In this document: positions 53,921-62,904 of the stretch, piece by piece
Layout: every line of letters begins with the position of its first letter
How positions within the stretch are numbered: the first letter of the stretch is position 1
Origin: JANTGF01 sp963750735
Lineage (GTDB): Bacteria > Bacteroidota > Bacteroidia > Bacteroidales > VadinHA17
DNA: 64,000 bases
Direction: 5' to 3'
Assembly (NCBI GenBank): GCA_963750735.1
Contig: CAVVRY010000002.1
Location: forward strand, 245,578-309,577
Notes under the pieces: model-generated
Told to the model about the DNA's origin: nothing
What the model saw: only the letters and a program-made list of their open reading frames with translations
Databases searched by the model: none
Translations under genes and position numbers: made by a program

Positions 53921-55021
53921 TCAGGGAGCAAATCGCTTAATTTCCTGTTTGTTGGCTTTACACACACCTTTATCCGTTATTAATCCTGTAATTAATTTTG
54001 CAGGAGTAACATCAAATCCATAATTGACAGCATTACTTCTTTCAGGAGTTAAGCGAATTTGCTCCACTTTACCTTGAGTTGTAAGTCCATCCATAAAATG
54101 AACCTCATCTTCTGATCTTTCCTCAATTGGAATATTGTTTAGGCCTTCCTGCAAAGTCCAGTCAATAGAAGAAACAGGCAGAGCTACATAAAACGGAACA
54201 GAATTATCTTTTGCAGCCAATGCCTTAAGATAGGTGCCAATTTTGTTAGCGGTATCACCATTCAAAGCCGTTCTATCACTACCTACAATAACAATATCCA
54301 CTTTTCCCATTTGCATCAAATGCCCACCGGCATTGTCAACTATAATTGAATGAGAAATTCCATGTTTGCCTAATTCCCAGGCTGTTAACCGGGCACCCTG
54401 GTTTCTTGGTCGTGTTTCATCCACCCAAACATGTACAGGAACTCCCTGGTCATGAGCCATATATATAGGAGCCGTAGCGGTTCCGTAATCGACTGTGGCC
54501 AGCCAGCCAGCATTGCAATGAGTAAGAATATTTACCGGCGAACCATTTTTCTTTTTAGCAATTAGTTCCAGAATATCTTTGCCAAATATTCCTATATTTT
54601 TGCTGGCCAGTGCTTCCACTTCCATAAACCGTACGGCTGTATCGAATGAGATTTGAAGTTTTTCATCCATATTTTGGCCACATTGGATGGCTTTAAGCAT
54701 TATATCTACGGCTGTGGCCAGATTAACAGCTGTAGGACGGGAATCCCTAATTTTATTTACCGATTCCTGAATTCCAATTTCAGCGTTTTTGGATTTTTTA
54801 TATTTTAATACCGCCAGGTAAACTCCAAATGCAGCGGTAACACCAATGAGAGGGGCCCCGCGTACCACCATTTCAGAGATTGCATATATTGCGTCTTCAG
54901 GGCTTTTCAGGTCCTTTATAATAAACTGAAAAGGCAAGTATCTCTGATCAATTACCTGGATTGTACTGGGGTCATTTTCTTTTACCCATATTGATTGAAA
55001 ATGCTTTTCTCCGATCTTCAT
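53921..55021 (-). CDS. mtnA: S-methyl-5-thioribose-1-phosphate isomerase
   Basis: 366 residues, of the eIF2B-related sugar-phosphate isomerase family. Converts methylthioribose-1-phosphate to methylthioribulose-1-phosphate. Visible signatures: VVRGAPLIGVTAAFGVYLAV near the N-terminus, THCNAGWLATVDYGTA (catalytic cysteine), VDETRPRNQGARLTAWEL, IVGSDRTALNGDTANKIGTY (catalytic aspartate region) and YGFDVTPAKLITGLITDKG at the end. It is the first gene of the three-gene operon mtnA-aldolase-mtnP read leftward, and diverges from the HAD gene about 70 bp away, so both promoters must lie in that gap or overlap. Confidence 0.93.
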   Translation of the reverse strand: MKIGEKHFQSIWVKENDPSTIQVIDQRYLPFQFIIKDLKSPEDAIYAISEMVVRGAPLIGVTAAFGVYLAVLKYKKSKNAEIGIQESVNKIRDSRPTAVNLATAVDIMLKAIQCGQNMDEKLQISFDTAVRFMEVEALASKNIGIFGKDILELIAKKKNGSPVNILTHCNAGWLATVDYGTATAPIYMAHDQGVPVHVWVDETRPRNQGARLTAWELGKHGISHSIIVDNAGGHLMQMGKVDIVIVGSDRTALNGDTANKIGTYLKALAAKDNSVPFYVALPVSSIDWTLQEGLNNIPIEERSEDEVHFMDGLTTQGKVEQIRLTPERSNAVNYGFDVTPAKLITGLITDKGVCKANKQEIKRFAP

Positions 55022-55093
55022 AGAATATGCAAATAGTATATTTTTTTACTATGTTTGGTCAAAATTAGAAATAAAATTCAGTATAAAAACCAG

Positions 55094-55711
55094 ATGTCGG
55101 CATTACGTAATATCATTTTTGATCTTGGAGGAGTTTTCCTTGATCTGGATATAAATAAAACCATTCAGGCTTTCTTTTCTTTAGGATTTACTGAGGAAAT
55201 GTTTAACCACGACCAAAACAATGAAAAAGTATTCTGGGAGTTTGAAATTGGGACAATCACACCAGATCAATTTCGCAACGGAGTTCGCAATCTTTTGGGA
55301 AAGGATATTTCGGATACAGAAATTGATGAGGCCTGGAATGCGATGATAATTGGTTTTAAAAAAGAGGAGATCGAACTTTTGCTCGATCTGAAAACAAAAT
55401 ACAGGACATTTTTATTGAGCAATACTAATATTTTACACGAAAAAATTTATTCCGATATGCTTATGGCACTCATGGGATTAAAAATGACGGATCTGTTTGA
55501 AAAAGTGTATTATTCACATGAAGTTCATCTGGGAAAACCCGATCCGGCCATTTTCAATAAGGTGTTAATTGACAATGATTTAAATCCTGAAGAGACACTG
55601 TATGTTGATGATACCGAGAAGCATATAAAAAGTGCGGAAACACTTGGAATACAGGGGTTCCTTTTTCCTCAAAATGGCGATTTAAAAGAGATACTTCCAA
55701 TAATCCTTTAA
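55094..55711 (+). CDS. HAD-superfamily phosphatase (subclass IA)
   Basis: 205 residues from the ATG at 55094, which puts the catalytic motif near the N-terminus; an in-frame ATG at 55055 is less likely. Motif I is DLGGVFLDLD (nucleophile and acid aspartates), motif II the SNTN serine, motif III the lysine in LGKPDP, motif IV VDDTEKH. The alpha-helical cap between motifs I and II is of the small IA type. Such enzymes usually act on small phosphate esters; the substrate here is unknown. It diverges from mtnA, and a link to that pathway is possible but not shown. Its stop overlaps the ispG stop by 4 bp on the other strand. Confidence 0.85.
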   Translation: MSALRNIIFDLGGVFLDLDINKTIQAFFSLGFTEEMFNHDQNNEKVFWEFEIGTITPDQFRNGVRNLLGKDISDTEIDEAWNAMIIGFKKEEIELLLDLKTKYRTFLLSNTNILHEKIYSDMLMALMGLKMTDLFEKVYYSHEVHLGKPDPAIFNKVLIDNDLNPEETLYVDDTEKHIKSAETLGIQGFLFPQNGDLKEILPIIL

Positions 55712-57597
55712 ACAGCATCAACCCAATCACCATTCTCTTTAATTAGTTGAATGAGCTCCTCAACGGCGGTTTCAGCATGAATATTCTTTTTTATCACCTC
55801 CTTGTTTTTGTACAGACTAATTCTTCCTTTTCCTGACCCTACATAACCATAATCAGCATCGGCCATCTCACCCGGACCATTTACAATGCAACCCATTATT
55901 CCAATTTTCAGCCCCTTTAGGTGATGTGTTTTCTGCTTTATTTTTGCTGTTATTTCCTGAATGTCGAATAAAGTTCTTCCGCAGGACGGGCAGGAAATAT
56001 ATTCTGTTTTCGAAGTTCTCACCCTTGATGCCTGAAGGATTCCAAAAGCCTGAGATATGAAGGAAGAAGCATTACCATTATTTTCTACCCAGATACCATC
56101 TCCCAATCCATCTATAAATAATCCTCCCAAATCCGAAGCATTTGCTAATAGTGATTCTTCAGGGTCTTCAATATTGCCTGGCTGACTAAGAACTACAGGA
56201 ATAGTTATATTTTCAAGTATAAGTTTTGAGAAAAGCCCTCTTTGTTCCTGAAATGAAAATGTATCATTTAGAACTAAAACAAGGTTTTTATGCTCCTTTA
56301 GGTCATCTAAATGGTTAAAAAATTCACTGTATGATGCAATTCTTATAAAATTTAGAACCTCTGATTTTTTAACAGAATGTTTAATCTCATTTGGAGTAAA
56401 AACAGGGGAAAATCCTTCCTGGTATCTTTCGTTATTTTGCCAAAATTTGGCATTTACCAGGCCATAAGATCCTATAGGAAGTTGGCTTTCAGGTGGCTTT
56501 GAACCAAAAAACAAATAGTCTGGTGAACGGTCACTTTTCTCCCATCTTTCGGAATTGGAGATATTTGTAAAACCATACTCTGACCAGTTTTTCTCAGGTT
56601 TATTTTCAAGGTTTAGGATTACTACGGGCACGTTTTCCCCACCTATATTTTTGGTTTCCAGGGTTTTTCTTTTGTTGTATTGGAATGGATTTACAGGATA
56701 TTCTAATTCTTTTTCAGCTTGCCAATGGCTTGTTTTATTTTCAAAATAAGTCACCAATTTTTTTCCAACCGGAATTTCTTCTTCAGGATTTTCAGTAAGC
56801 GAAATCCGGATAGTGTCTCCCAATCCATCGGCTAACAGAGCTCCAATTCCAACAGCTGATTTTATTCTTCCATCCTCTCCATCGCCGGCCTCGGTGACCC
56901 CAAGATGCAGAGGGTAGACCTGACCAATTTCCAGCATTCTTGATACCAAAAGCCGGTATGCCTGAACCATAATGTGGGTATTGCTCGATTTCATTGAAAA
57001 AAGCAATTGATGGAAATTTTCTTCCTGACAAACCTCAAGGTATTCTAGTGCTGATTCCACCATACCTTCAGGGGTATCGCCAAAATTATGTAAGATTCTT
57101 TGTGAAAGCGATCCATGGTTAACCCCAATTCTCATAGTTGTACCATATTCTTTGCAAATATTAAGCAGAGGAACCAGTTTTTCCCGTATGGAATCTTTTC
57201 CTTGATCATTGGAAGAAACAAAGTTCCCGGGATTAATACGTATCTTTTCAACTATTCTGGCTGCTGTTTCCGCTACCCTGGGATTAAAATGTACATCGGC
57301 AATAAGAGGTGTTGAATAACCCTTATTTCTTAACTCATTTTTAATATTTGCAAGATTTTCAGCTTCCTGAATACTGGCAGTAGATAACCTGACAAAATCA
57401 GCTCCTTTATTAATAATTCTTATACATTGTTCAACCGAAGCAATTGTATCATTCGTAGGAGTATTGGCCATGGATTGCACTCTTATCGCATGATCTGCAC
57501 CTACAGGAATATTTCCTATCAAAACTTCCCTGGTTTTCAATCTTGACGGCTGAAAAGGATTATTACAATATATATTTTTACCCCTATCCTTCGACAT
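55708..57597 (-). CDS. ispG: (E)-4-hydroxy-3-methylbut-2-enyl-diphosphate synthase, long form
   Basis: 629 residues. Iron-sulfur enzyme of the MEP isoprenoid pathway, reducing methylerythritol cyclodiphosphate to HMBPP. The N-terminal TIM barrel (about 1-300; RVQSMANTPTNDT, VADVHFNPRVA, RIGVNHGSLS, HLGVTEAGDGEDG) and the C-terminal reductase domain with the 4Fe-4S ligands (CPSC at about 536-539 and the cysteine of GIMGCIVNGPGE near 570) are separated by an inserted domain of about 230 residues. This three-domain layout is the one found in Bacteroidota, Chlamydia and plants, while most bacteria have the 370-residue form. All ligands are present. It is transcribed alone, convergent with the HAD gene. 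Confidence 0.95.
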   Translation of the reverse strand: MSKDRGKNIYCNNPFQPSRLKTREVLIGNIPVGADHAIRVQSMANTPTNDTIASVEQCIRIINKGADFVRLSTASIQEAENLANIKNELRNKGYSTPLIADVHFNPRVAETAARIVEKIRINPGNFVSSNDQGKDSIREKLVPLLNICKEYGTTMRIGVNHGSLSQRILHNFGDTPEGMVESALEYLEVCQEENFHQLLFSMKSSNTHIMVQAYRLLVSRMLEIGQVYPLHLGVTEAGDGEDGRIKSAVGIGALLADGLGDTIRISLTENPEEEIPVGKKLVTYFENKTSHWQAEKELEYPVNPFQYNKRKTLETKNIGGENVPVVILNLENKPEKNWSEYGFTNISNSERWEKSDRSPDYLFFGSKPPESQLPIGSYGLVNAKFWQNNERYQEGFSPVFTPNEIKHSVKKSEVLNFIRIASYSEFFNHLDDLKEHKNLVLVLNDTFSFQEQRGLFSKLILENITIPVVLSQPGNIEDPEESLLANASDLGGLFIDGLGDGIWVENNGNASSFISQAFGILQASRVRTSKTEYISCPSCGRTLFDIQEITAKIKQKTHHLKGLKIGIMGCIVNGPGEMADADYGYVGSGKGRISLYKNKEVIKKNIHAETAVEELIQLIKENGDWVDAV

Positions 57598-57714
57598 GTA
57601 CAGATAATGACTTAAATTTGTTATACCAATCGCAAAGATAAGCCAATACTTTTATCTTAAATATGCGTTTGGCAAAGGATTCCGTATTTTCATTAAAGAT
57701 TTTAAAAAATACCT

Positions 57715-58944
57715 ATGATAGACGTTGTAAAGAAGTTCTTAGATTATGTGAAGATAGATACTCAATCGGATGAGAATTCTCAAAGTTGCCCCAGCACGGA
57801 AAAACAGTTTGTTCTTGCAAAGCTACTGGCAAAACAACTAGAAGAGCTTGGACTACAAGAGATAAGCTTAGATAGAAATGGCTATGTGATGGCGACTTTA
57901 CCTGCAAATTCTGATAAAGAGATGCCAGTTATAGGCTTTATAGCTCATATGGATACAAGCCCTGATATGAGTGGCGAAAATGTAAATCCACGGATTGTTG
58001 AAAATTATGATGGAAAGGAAATAGTGTTAAATGAAAAGGAGAATATAATACTTTCTCCGAATGATTTTGCAGAATTAAAAAATTACGTTGGGCAAACTTT
58101 AATTACCACCGATGGAACAACCTTATTGGGAGCCGATGATAAGGCTGGAATTGCTGAAATTATGAGTGCAATAAAATACCTTAGAGAGAATCCGGAGATT
58201 CATCATGGAACCATTAAAGTTGGATTTACACCCGATGAAGAAATTGGCAGAGGTGCAGATTTTTTTGATGTAAAGAAATTTGGTGCAGATTTCGCCTACA
58301 CACTCGATGGAGGAGAGATTGGAGAGCTTGAGTATGAGAATTTTAATGCCGCATTGGCCATCATCACTGTATCAGGGAGAAATGTCCATCCGGGTACGGC
58401 CAAAGATAAAATGATCAATTCTATCCACCTTGCAAAAGAGCTTGATTCTCTACTACCGGTTTTACAACGTCCGGAACATACTGAGAAATACGAAGGATTT
58501 TATCATTTAATTGATTTCAAAGGCGATATTGAAAAAACTGTTTCTCGTTATATAATAAGAGATCACGATCGGGATAAATTTGAGGAAAAGAAACAGTTGT
58601 TATCTAAAAGTGTAGATTTGCTAAATCTGAAATACGGCAATAAGAGGTTCACCCTCGAAATGAATGATCAGTACTACAATATGAAGGAAAAAATTGAACC
58701 TGTTTTACATATTATTGAAATTGCTAAGAAAGCTATGATAGAGGTTGGCATTGAACCTAAAATTAAACCTATCAGAGGAGGTACCGATGGTGCCAGGTTA
58801 TCATACATGGGACTTCCTACACCAAATATTTTCACAGGTGGGCACAATTATCATGGGAGGTATGAATACATACCCATTGAATCGATGCAGAAAGCTGTGG
58901 AGGTAATTGTAAAGATTGTTCAGATGGTTGGCAATAAAACTTGA
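57715..58944 (+). CDS. pepT: Peptidase T (tripeptide aminopeptidase)
   Basis: 409 residues, the usual size. Zinc-dependent M20B peptidase that removes the N-terminal residue from tripeptides in the cytoplasm. Metal and catalytic residues are all visible: HMDTSPD (His78, Asp80), LGADDKAGIAEIM (bridging Asp), TPDEEIGRGAD (catalytic Glu-Glu), YTLDGG, NVHPGTAKDKMINS in the lid domain and IRGGTDGARLSYMGLPTPNI with the C-terminal metal ligand region GGHNYHGRYEY. No signal peptide. The next gene starts 25 bp after its stop but encodes an unrelated exported protein. Confidence 0.95.
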   Translation: MIDVVKKFLDYVKIDTQSDENSQSCPSTEKQFVLAKLLAKQLEELGLQEISLDRNGYVMATLPANSDKEMPVIGFIAHMDTSPDMSGENVNPRIVENYDGKEIVLNEKENIILSPNDFAELKNYVGQTLITTDGTTLLGADDKAGIAEIMSAIKYLRENPEIHHGTIKVGFTPDEEIGRGADFFDVKKFGADFAYTLDGGEIGELEYENFNAALAIITVSGRNVHPGTAKDKMINSIHLAKELDSLLPVLQRPEHTEKYEGFYHLIDFKGDIEKTVSRYIIRDHDRDKFEEKKQLLSKSVDLLNLKYGNKRFTLEMNDQYYNMKEKIEPVLHIIEIAKKAMIEVGIEPKIKPIRGGTDGARLSYMGLPTPNIFTGGHNYHGRYEYIPIESMQKAVEVIVKIVQMVGNKT

Positions 58945-58969
58945 TTTTATTCAATAAAAAAATTCCGTC

Positions 58970-60259
58970 ATGAAAACAAAAAGCAAATTATTTTTTGGAA
59001 TATTTACTCTTGTTCTAATTGCAGTAGCCTGTGGAGGTCCAGATGGCAAAAAGCAAACGGAAGAACTAACATATGTTAATGATGGAGGACTAATCCTTCC
59101 GGATGGTTTTACCAGTCTTGTAGTGGCTGAATCAACAGGAAGGGCGAGGCATATTACAGTTCGTGACAATGGCGACATTTACCTTGCTCTTCGTCAGCTG
59201 GAAAATAACAAAGGAATTGTAGCCCTTCGGGATTCTGATGGGGATGGAGCAGCCGATGAGATTGAGTATTTTGGAGATTATCCTGGAACAGGGATTGATA
59301 TTCATAAAGGATACCTTTATTTTGGTTCGGATCAGGAAGTTATGCGATATAATTTAATTGACGGAGAACTATTACCTGACCAGAATAGGGAATTGATTGT
59401 CACAGGATTTCCAGATCAAAATCAACACGAGGTAAAACCCTTTACATTTGATGGCAATGGAAATATTTATGTAAATGTTGGGGCACCATCGAATGCCTGT
59501 ATGGAGCAGATGCGCACTGCCGGTTCAAAGGGCTTATTTCCCTGTCCTCAATTGGAGAGACAGGCAGGAATATGGAGGTTTAAAGACGATGTCCCTGGGC
59601 AGGACCAGGTTCAGGATGGATATCGTTATGCAACCGGTATCCGAAACTCTGTTGCGCTGGATTGGAATTTCAATTCCGATCATTTGTATGTAGTTCAACA
59701 TGGAAGGGATCAGCTTTATCAGTTCTTTCCAGACTTATTTGATGAGGATGCAGGTGTAAACCTTCCAGCAGAAGAACTTTTTATTGTAAATGATGGGTCG
59801 GATTTTGGCTGGCCTTATTGCTATTTCGATCCATTTTTAGAGAAGAAAGTTTTGGCACCTGAATATGGGGGTGACGGGGAAATTTCAGAAGATTGTGAAA
59901 GCAAGGAAGATCCAATAATGTTTTTCCCTGCTCATGCAGCACCCAACGACATTCTTTTCTATTCTGGAAATCTGTTTCCTGAGAGATATAAAAACGGAGC
60001 TTTCATTGCTTTTCATGGTTCCTGGAATAGGGCACCGCAAGAACAGGAAGGATATTATGTTGTGTTTATACCCTTTGACGGAGCCTATCCATCAGGCGAA
60101 TGGGAGATTTTTGCAGATGGTTTTGCCGGTAAAGAGGTTGTAATGCAGCCACATGAAGCTGAGCATCGGCCAATGGGACTGGCTCAGGGGCCAGATGGTT
60201 CTTTGTATGTATCCGACTCACAATCAGGAAAGATCTGGAAGATACAGTACCATGAGTAA
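58970..60259 (+). CDS. Sorbosone/glucose-dehydrogenase-like lipoprotein (PQQ-type beta-propeller)
   Basis: 429 residues. A lipoprotein signal (LFFGIFTLVLIAVACGG, cysteine as first mature residue) leads into a six-bladed propeller of the GSDH/sorbosone-dehydrogenase family: ARHITVRDNGDIYLALRQ, RDSDGDGAADEIEYFG, QRNP-like YRYATGIRNSVALDWN, VVQHGRDQLYQFFPD, SDFGWPYCYFDP, FIAFHGSWNRAPQEQEGYYV and RPMGLAQGPDGSLYVSD. Members oxidise aldoses or related alcohols with PQQ, passing electrons to a cytochrome. A cytochrome c gene overlaps its stop, which supports such electron transfer. The exact substrate is unknown, and PQQ dependence is assumed from the family. Confidence 0.85.
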   Translation: MKTKSKLFFGIFTLVLIAVACGGPDGKKQTEELTYVNDGGLILPDGFTSLVVAESTGRARHITVRDNGDIYLALRQLENNKGIVALRDSDGDGAADEIEYFGDYPGTGIDIHKGYLYFGSDQEVMRYNLIDGELLPDQNRELIVTGFPDQNQHEVKPFTFDGNGNIYVNVGAPSNACMEQMRTAGSKGLFPCPQLERQAGIWRFKDDVPGQDQVQDGYRYATGIRNSVALDWNFNSDHLYVVQHGRDQLYQFFPDLFDEDAGVNLPAEELFIVNDGSDFGWPYCYFDPFLEKKVLAPEYGGDGEISEDCESKEDPIMFFPAHAAPNDILFYSGNLFPERYKNGAFIAFHGSWNRAPQEQEGYYVVFIPFDGAYPSGEWEIFADGFAGKEVVMQPHEAEHRPMGLAQGPDGSLYVSDSQSGKIWKIQYHE

Positions 60260-60692
60260 TGGATTAAAATTTGTTTTATTCGTCTGTTTGACTTTTGGTT
60301 TTGTTTCCTATTCCTGTAATGGAAGGTTTGATAAAACTTATGCCAATAAAGCGATAACTATTTCCCCCGGTGAAGCATTGTATAAACAATATTGCCAGAG
60401 TTGCCATAAACCGGACGGATCTGGTGTTCCTGATTTATACCCTTCTCTTTATGGGGAGAAAATAAAAGGGAATAAGGATACCTTAATTCGAATTGTTTTA
60501 TTGGATATTGAAAGAGAAGCCATTGTAAGGGAAGGAAATTTTAAGCAGGAAATGCCCGGCCAAAATTATCTAACAAACCATGAAATAGCTTTTATTACAA
60601 ACTTTATCAGGAAAGAATTCGGAGGCATTAAGGACTCAATTAGTGTTGAGGAGGTAGAAAAAATAAGAAAGGGTCTTGTACCTGTTAATTAG
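60252..60692 (+). CDS. Class I cytochrome c lipoprotein
   Basis: 146 residues from the ATG at 60252, which overlaps the stop of the preceding gene (ATGAGTAA); upstream in-frame ATGs lie within that gene and are rejected. Hydrophobic leader with a cysteine at 22 (FVSYSC), then a single haem-binding CQSCH (48-52) and a methionine candidate for the sixth ligand in EMPGQNYLT. The ISPGEALYKQYCQSCHKPDG and GVPDLYPSL pattern is typical of cytochromes fused to or paired with quinoprotein dehydrogenases. Overlap and family pairing make it the likely electron acceptor of the sorbosone-dehydrogenase-like protein. Confidence 0.88.
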   Translation: MSNGLKFVLFVCLTFGFVSYSCNGRFDKTYANKAITISPGEALYKQYCQSCHKPDGSGVPDLYPSLYGEKIKGNKDTLIRIVLLDIEREAIVREGNFKQEMPGQNYLTNHEIAFITNFIRKEFGGIKDSISVEEVEKIRKGLVPVN

Positions 60693-60710
60693 CCTGAAAA
60701 ATTTATAATT

Positions 60711-60883
60711 TGTCATTTCGAACGAAGTGAGAAATCTCTGGCATAAGTTTTTTGTATCAGTGTAAAAGATTTCTCGTCGTTTCACTTCTCGAAATGACAG
60801 TTGCTAATTATACCCCTTTTCCAGGATTACCTTTTAGATCAATAAAACATACCATGTCATTTCGAACGGAGTAAGAAATCTCC
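60711..60883. repeat. Palindromic intergenic repeats with TGTCATTTCGAAC ends
   Basis: TGTCATTTCGAACGAAGTGA (60711) and AGATTTCTC...TTCTCGAAATGACA (to 60799) form an inverted repeat of about 90 bp; a further half, TGTCATTTCGAACGGAGTAA, starts at 60855. This type of MITE-like palindrome is common between genes in Bacteroidota. It lies between convergent genes and could end transcription from both sides. Confidence 0.7.
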
Positions 60884-60907
60884 TAATTAGAGTTACAGAA
60901 CTTATTA

Positions 60908-62377
60908 TTATTTCAGCTCCCACTCAAAACCATCCTTTTTATCCTTTATCTCAACACCCAACTCTGTAAGGGCATTCCGGATTCGATCTGACATTTCGAA
61001 ATCCTTATTCTTTTTTGCCTCAAGGCGAAGGTTGAGGATGGTATCTATTAATTCTGAACTAAGGTCACTTTTCTTGTCTGTAACATCATCCTTTTTGAAG
61101 CCCAATACATCAAAAACCAAATTATGATACAAGGATTTTAATGTCTCAAGATCAGGTGAGTTTATTGTTTCTTTTCCATTTGAAATAGAGTGGATCATTT
61201 TCAATCCATCAAACAAATGAGACAGAAGAATCGGGGAGTTTAAATCATCATTAATGGCCAGGTAGCATTTATCTTCGAATTTATTTATTGATACAGATGA
61301 AGTATCGGAGGCCATGAGCTTCTCCAGTTCATCCATTCCGCGAAATAATCTTTCCAGTCCCTTTTCTGCAGCCTGAAGTGCTGCATTTGAAAAGTCGAGA
61401 GTACTTCGGTAATGTGCCTGCATCATAAAAAAACGGATGGTCATGGGGGCATATGCCTTTTCTAGCAGGGGATGATTTCCACTGAAAAAGTCACTTAAGG
61501 ATACTGCATTGCCTAATGATTTACCCATTTTCTGCCCATTCAATGTGATCATATTGTTGTGCATCCAGTATCTGACTGAACTTTTTCCATGTACAGCAGT
61601 CGATTGGGCAATTTCACATTCATGGTGGGGAAAAAGAAGATCCATACCACCACCATGGATATCAAATTCTTCACCGAGGTATTTAGTACTCATAGTTGAG
61701 CATTCCAGGTGCCAGCCAGGAAAACCCTCACTCCATTCTGATGGCCAGTGCATCAGGTGTTCCGGAGTAGCTTTTTTCCACAAAGCAAAATCAAAAGGAT
61801 TTTTTTTCTCACTCTGCCCTTCCAGTTCACGGGTATTGCTTTTTAAGTCTTCCAGAACCCTTCCCGATAATACCCCGTATTTATATTTCTTATTGTATTT
61901 TTCTACATCAAAATATATGGAACCATTTTTTTCATATGCGAATCCACTCTCCAGGATTTTATCGATAAACTGCTGCTGTTCAATAATATGACCAGATGCC
62001 ATGGGCTCAATATTGGGTTCCAATACGTTTAATTTCATCATATTATGATGATAGTCGTTAATATAATATTGAACAACCTCCATGGGTTCAAGATGCTCCA
62101 GGCGGGCCTTTTTTGCAATCTTATCTTCTCCCTCATCAGCATTGCTTTCCAGGTGTCCAACATCAGTAATATTTCTAACATACCGGACTTTATAATCCAG
62201 GTGTTTTAAATACCTGAACAATAAATCGAAAGTAATGGCTGCGCGGGCATGACCTAAATGAGCATCTCCATATACAGTGGGGCCACATACGTATAATCCA
62301 ACATGGGGTGGATGGAGTGGCTTAAATTCTTCTTTCTTTTTACTTATTGTATTAAAAATATTCAGAGCTGTTTTCAT
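60908..62377 (-). CDS. cysS: Cysteinyl-tRNA synthetase
   Basis: 489 residues. Class I synthetase charging tRNA-Cys. Start motif MKTALNIFNTISKKKEEF; CGPTVYGDAHLGHARAAITF holds the first zinc cysteine (31) and the HIGH motif (HLGH, 40-43); WHLECSTMS and FPHHECEIAQS supply the other zinc ligands; KMGKSLGNAVSL is the KMSKS loop. The C-terminal anticodon-binding domain ends KDKKDGFEWELK. Transcribed leftward, diverging from the riboswitch and aspartate kinase. Confidence 0.97.
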   Translation of the reverse strand: MKTALNIFNTISKKKEEFKPLHPPHVGLYVCGPTVYGDAHLGHARAAITFDLLFRYLKHLDYKVRYVRNITDVGHLESNADEGEDKIAKKARLEHLEPMEVVQYYINDYHHNMMKLNVLEPNIEPMASGHIIEQQQFIDKILESGFAYEKNGSIYFDVEKYNKKYKYGVLSGRVLEDLKSNTRELEGQSEKKNPFDFALWKKATPEHLMHWPSEWSEGFPGWHLECSTMSTKYLGEEFDIHGGGMDLLFPHHECEIAQSTAVHGKSSVRYWMHNNMITLNGQKMGKSLGNAVSLSDFFSGNHPLLEKAYAPMTIRFFMMQAHYRSTLDFSNAALQAAEKGLERLFRGMDELEKLMASDTSSVSINKFEDKCYLAINDDLNSPILLSHLFDGLKMIHSISNGKETINSPDLETLKSLYHNLVFDVLGFKKDDVTDKKSDLSSELIDTILNLRLEAKKNKDFEMSDRIRNALTELGVEIKDKKDGFEWELK

Positions 62378-62570
62378 TACTGTTGATATGTATTATCCGG
62401 TATTAAAATGACCTGTAAAATTAGTAATAATTCTATAAGCCAGAGACCACAAGTTGCTGATAATTATTTATAGAATTTCAAAAAAAGTAAAATATTTTTT
62501 GCTTTTTGAAAGGATTGATATACTTTTACATCCCAGAATTCAAATATTCTTACCAGTAAGAGTGTTTGAT

Positions 62571-62677
62571 TTATTAAGAAGAGGGGAGAGATTAGGCTCT
62601 GAGAACCTCTAGCAACCATTTCAAAACAAAACTGAAAAAGGTGCTAAAACCTAATCCCGATTATCGGGTGATAATAA
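62571..62677 (+). ncRNA. SAM-I (S-box) type riboswitch
   Basis: TTATTAAGAAGAGGGGAGAG, GGCTCTGAGAACCTCTAGCAACC-type core, GGTGCTAAAACCT and a closing GATAATAA are in the S-box order: GAGGGG...GGC...GAACCTC-AGCAACC, then P3 arms (TTTCAAAACAAAACTGAAAA), GGTGCTAA, an extra CCCGATTATCGGG hairpin and P1 (TTATT/AATAA). It lies about 230 bp before the aspartate kinase, so S-adenosylmethionine probably represses that gene. Confidence 0.8.
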
Positions 62678-62693
62678 CTTAAACACGTTATTC

Positions 62694-62813
62694 ATGAATA
62701 AGTTAAATGTTATTTTAAAAATCATTGTTGCGAGTACAATCTCGTTTAATACTTCTTTTCATCTTTCCCTGAAGAGTTTTATTATGCCTCTCATGCCTAT
62801 GTGCATGCGCTAG
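62694..62813 (+). CDS. Candidate Met-rich leader peptide between SAM riboswitch and aspartate kinase
   Basis: 39 codons starting MNKLNVILKIIVASTISF and ending KSFIMPLMPMCMR: four of the last nine residues are methionine. The frame lies between the riboswitch and the kinase start. A weak hairpin (GGCAA/TTGCC at 62852-62868) with T-rich neighbourhood follows about 40 bp after its stop. A Met-codon run just before a stop is what a ribosome-mediated attenuator would need, and would add translational sensing of charged tRNA-Met to the SAM signal. The reading is by eye only; no clear ribosome site was seen. Confidence 0.4.
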   Translation: MNKLNVILKIIVASTISFNTSFHLSLKSFIMPLMPMCMR

Positions 62814-62904
62814 ACTTCGAACTGTTTATGTTTGAAGGCCCTCTCAAAATTGGCAATTATTTTTTGCCTTATAAACTAATCTATACTTTTAAATTGATCA
62901 TTTA

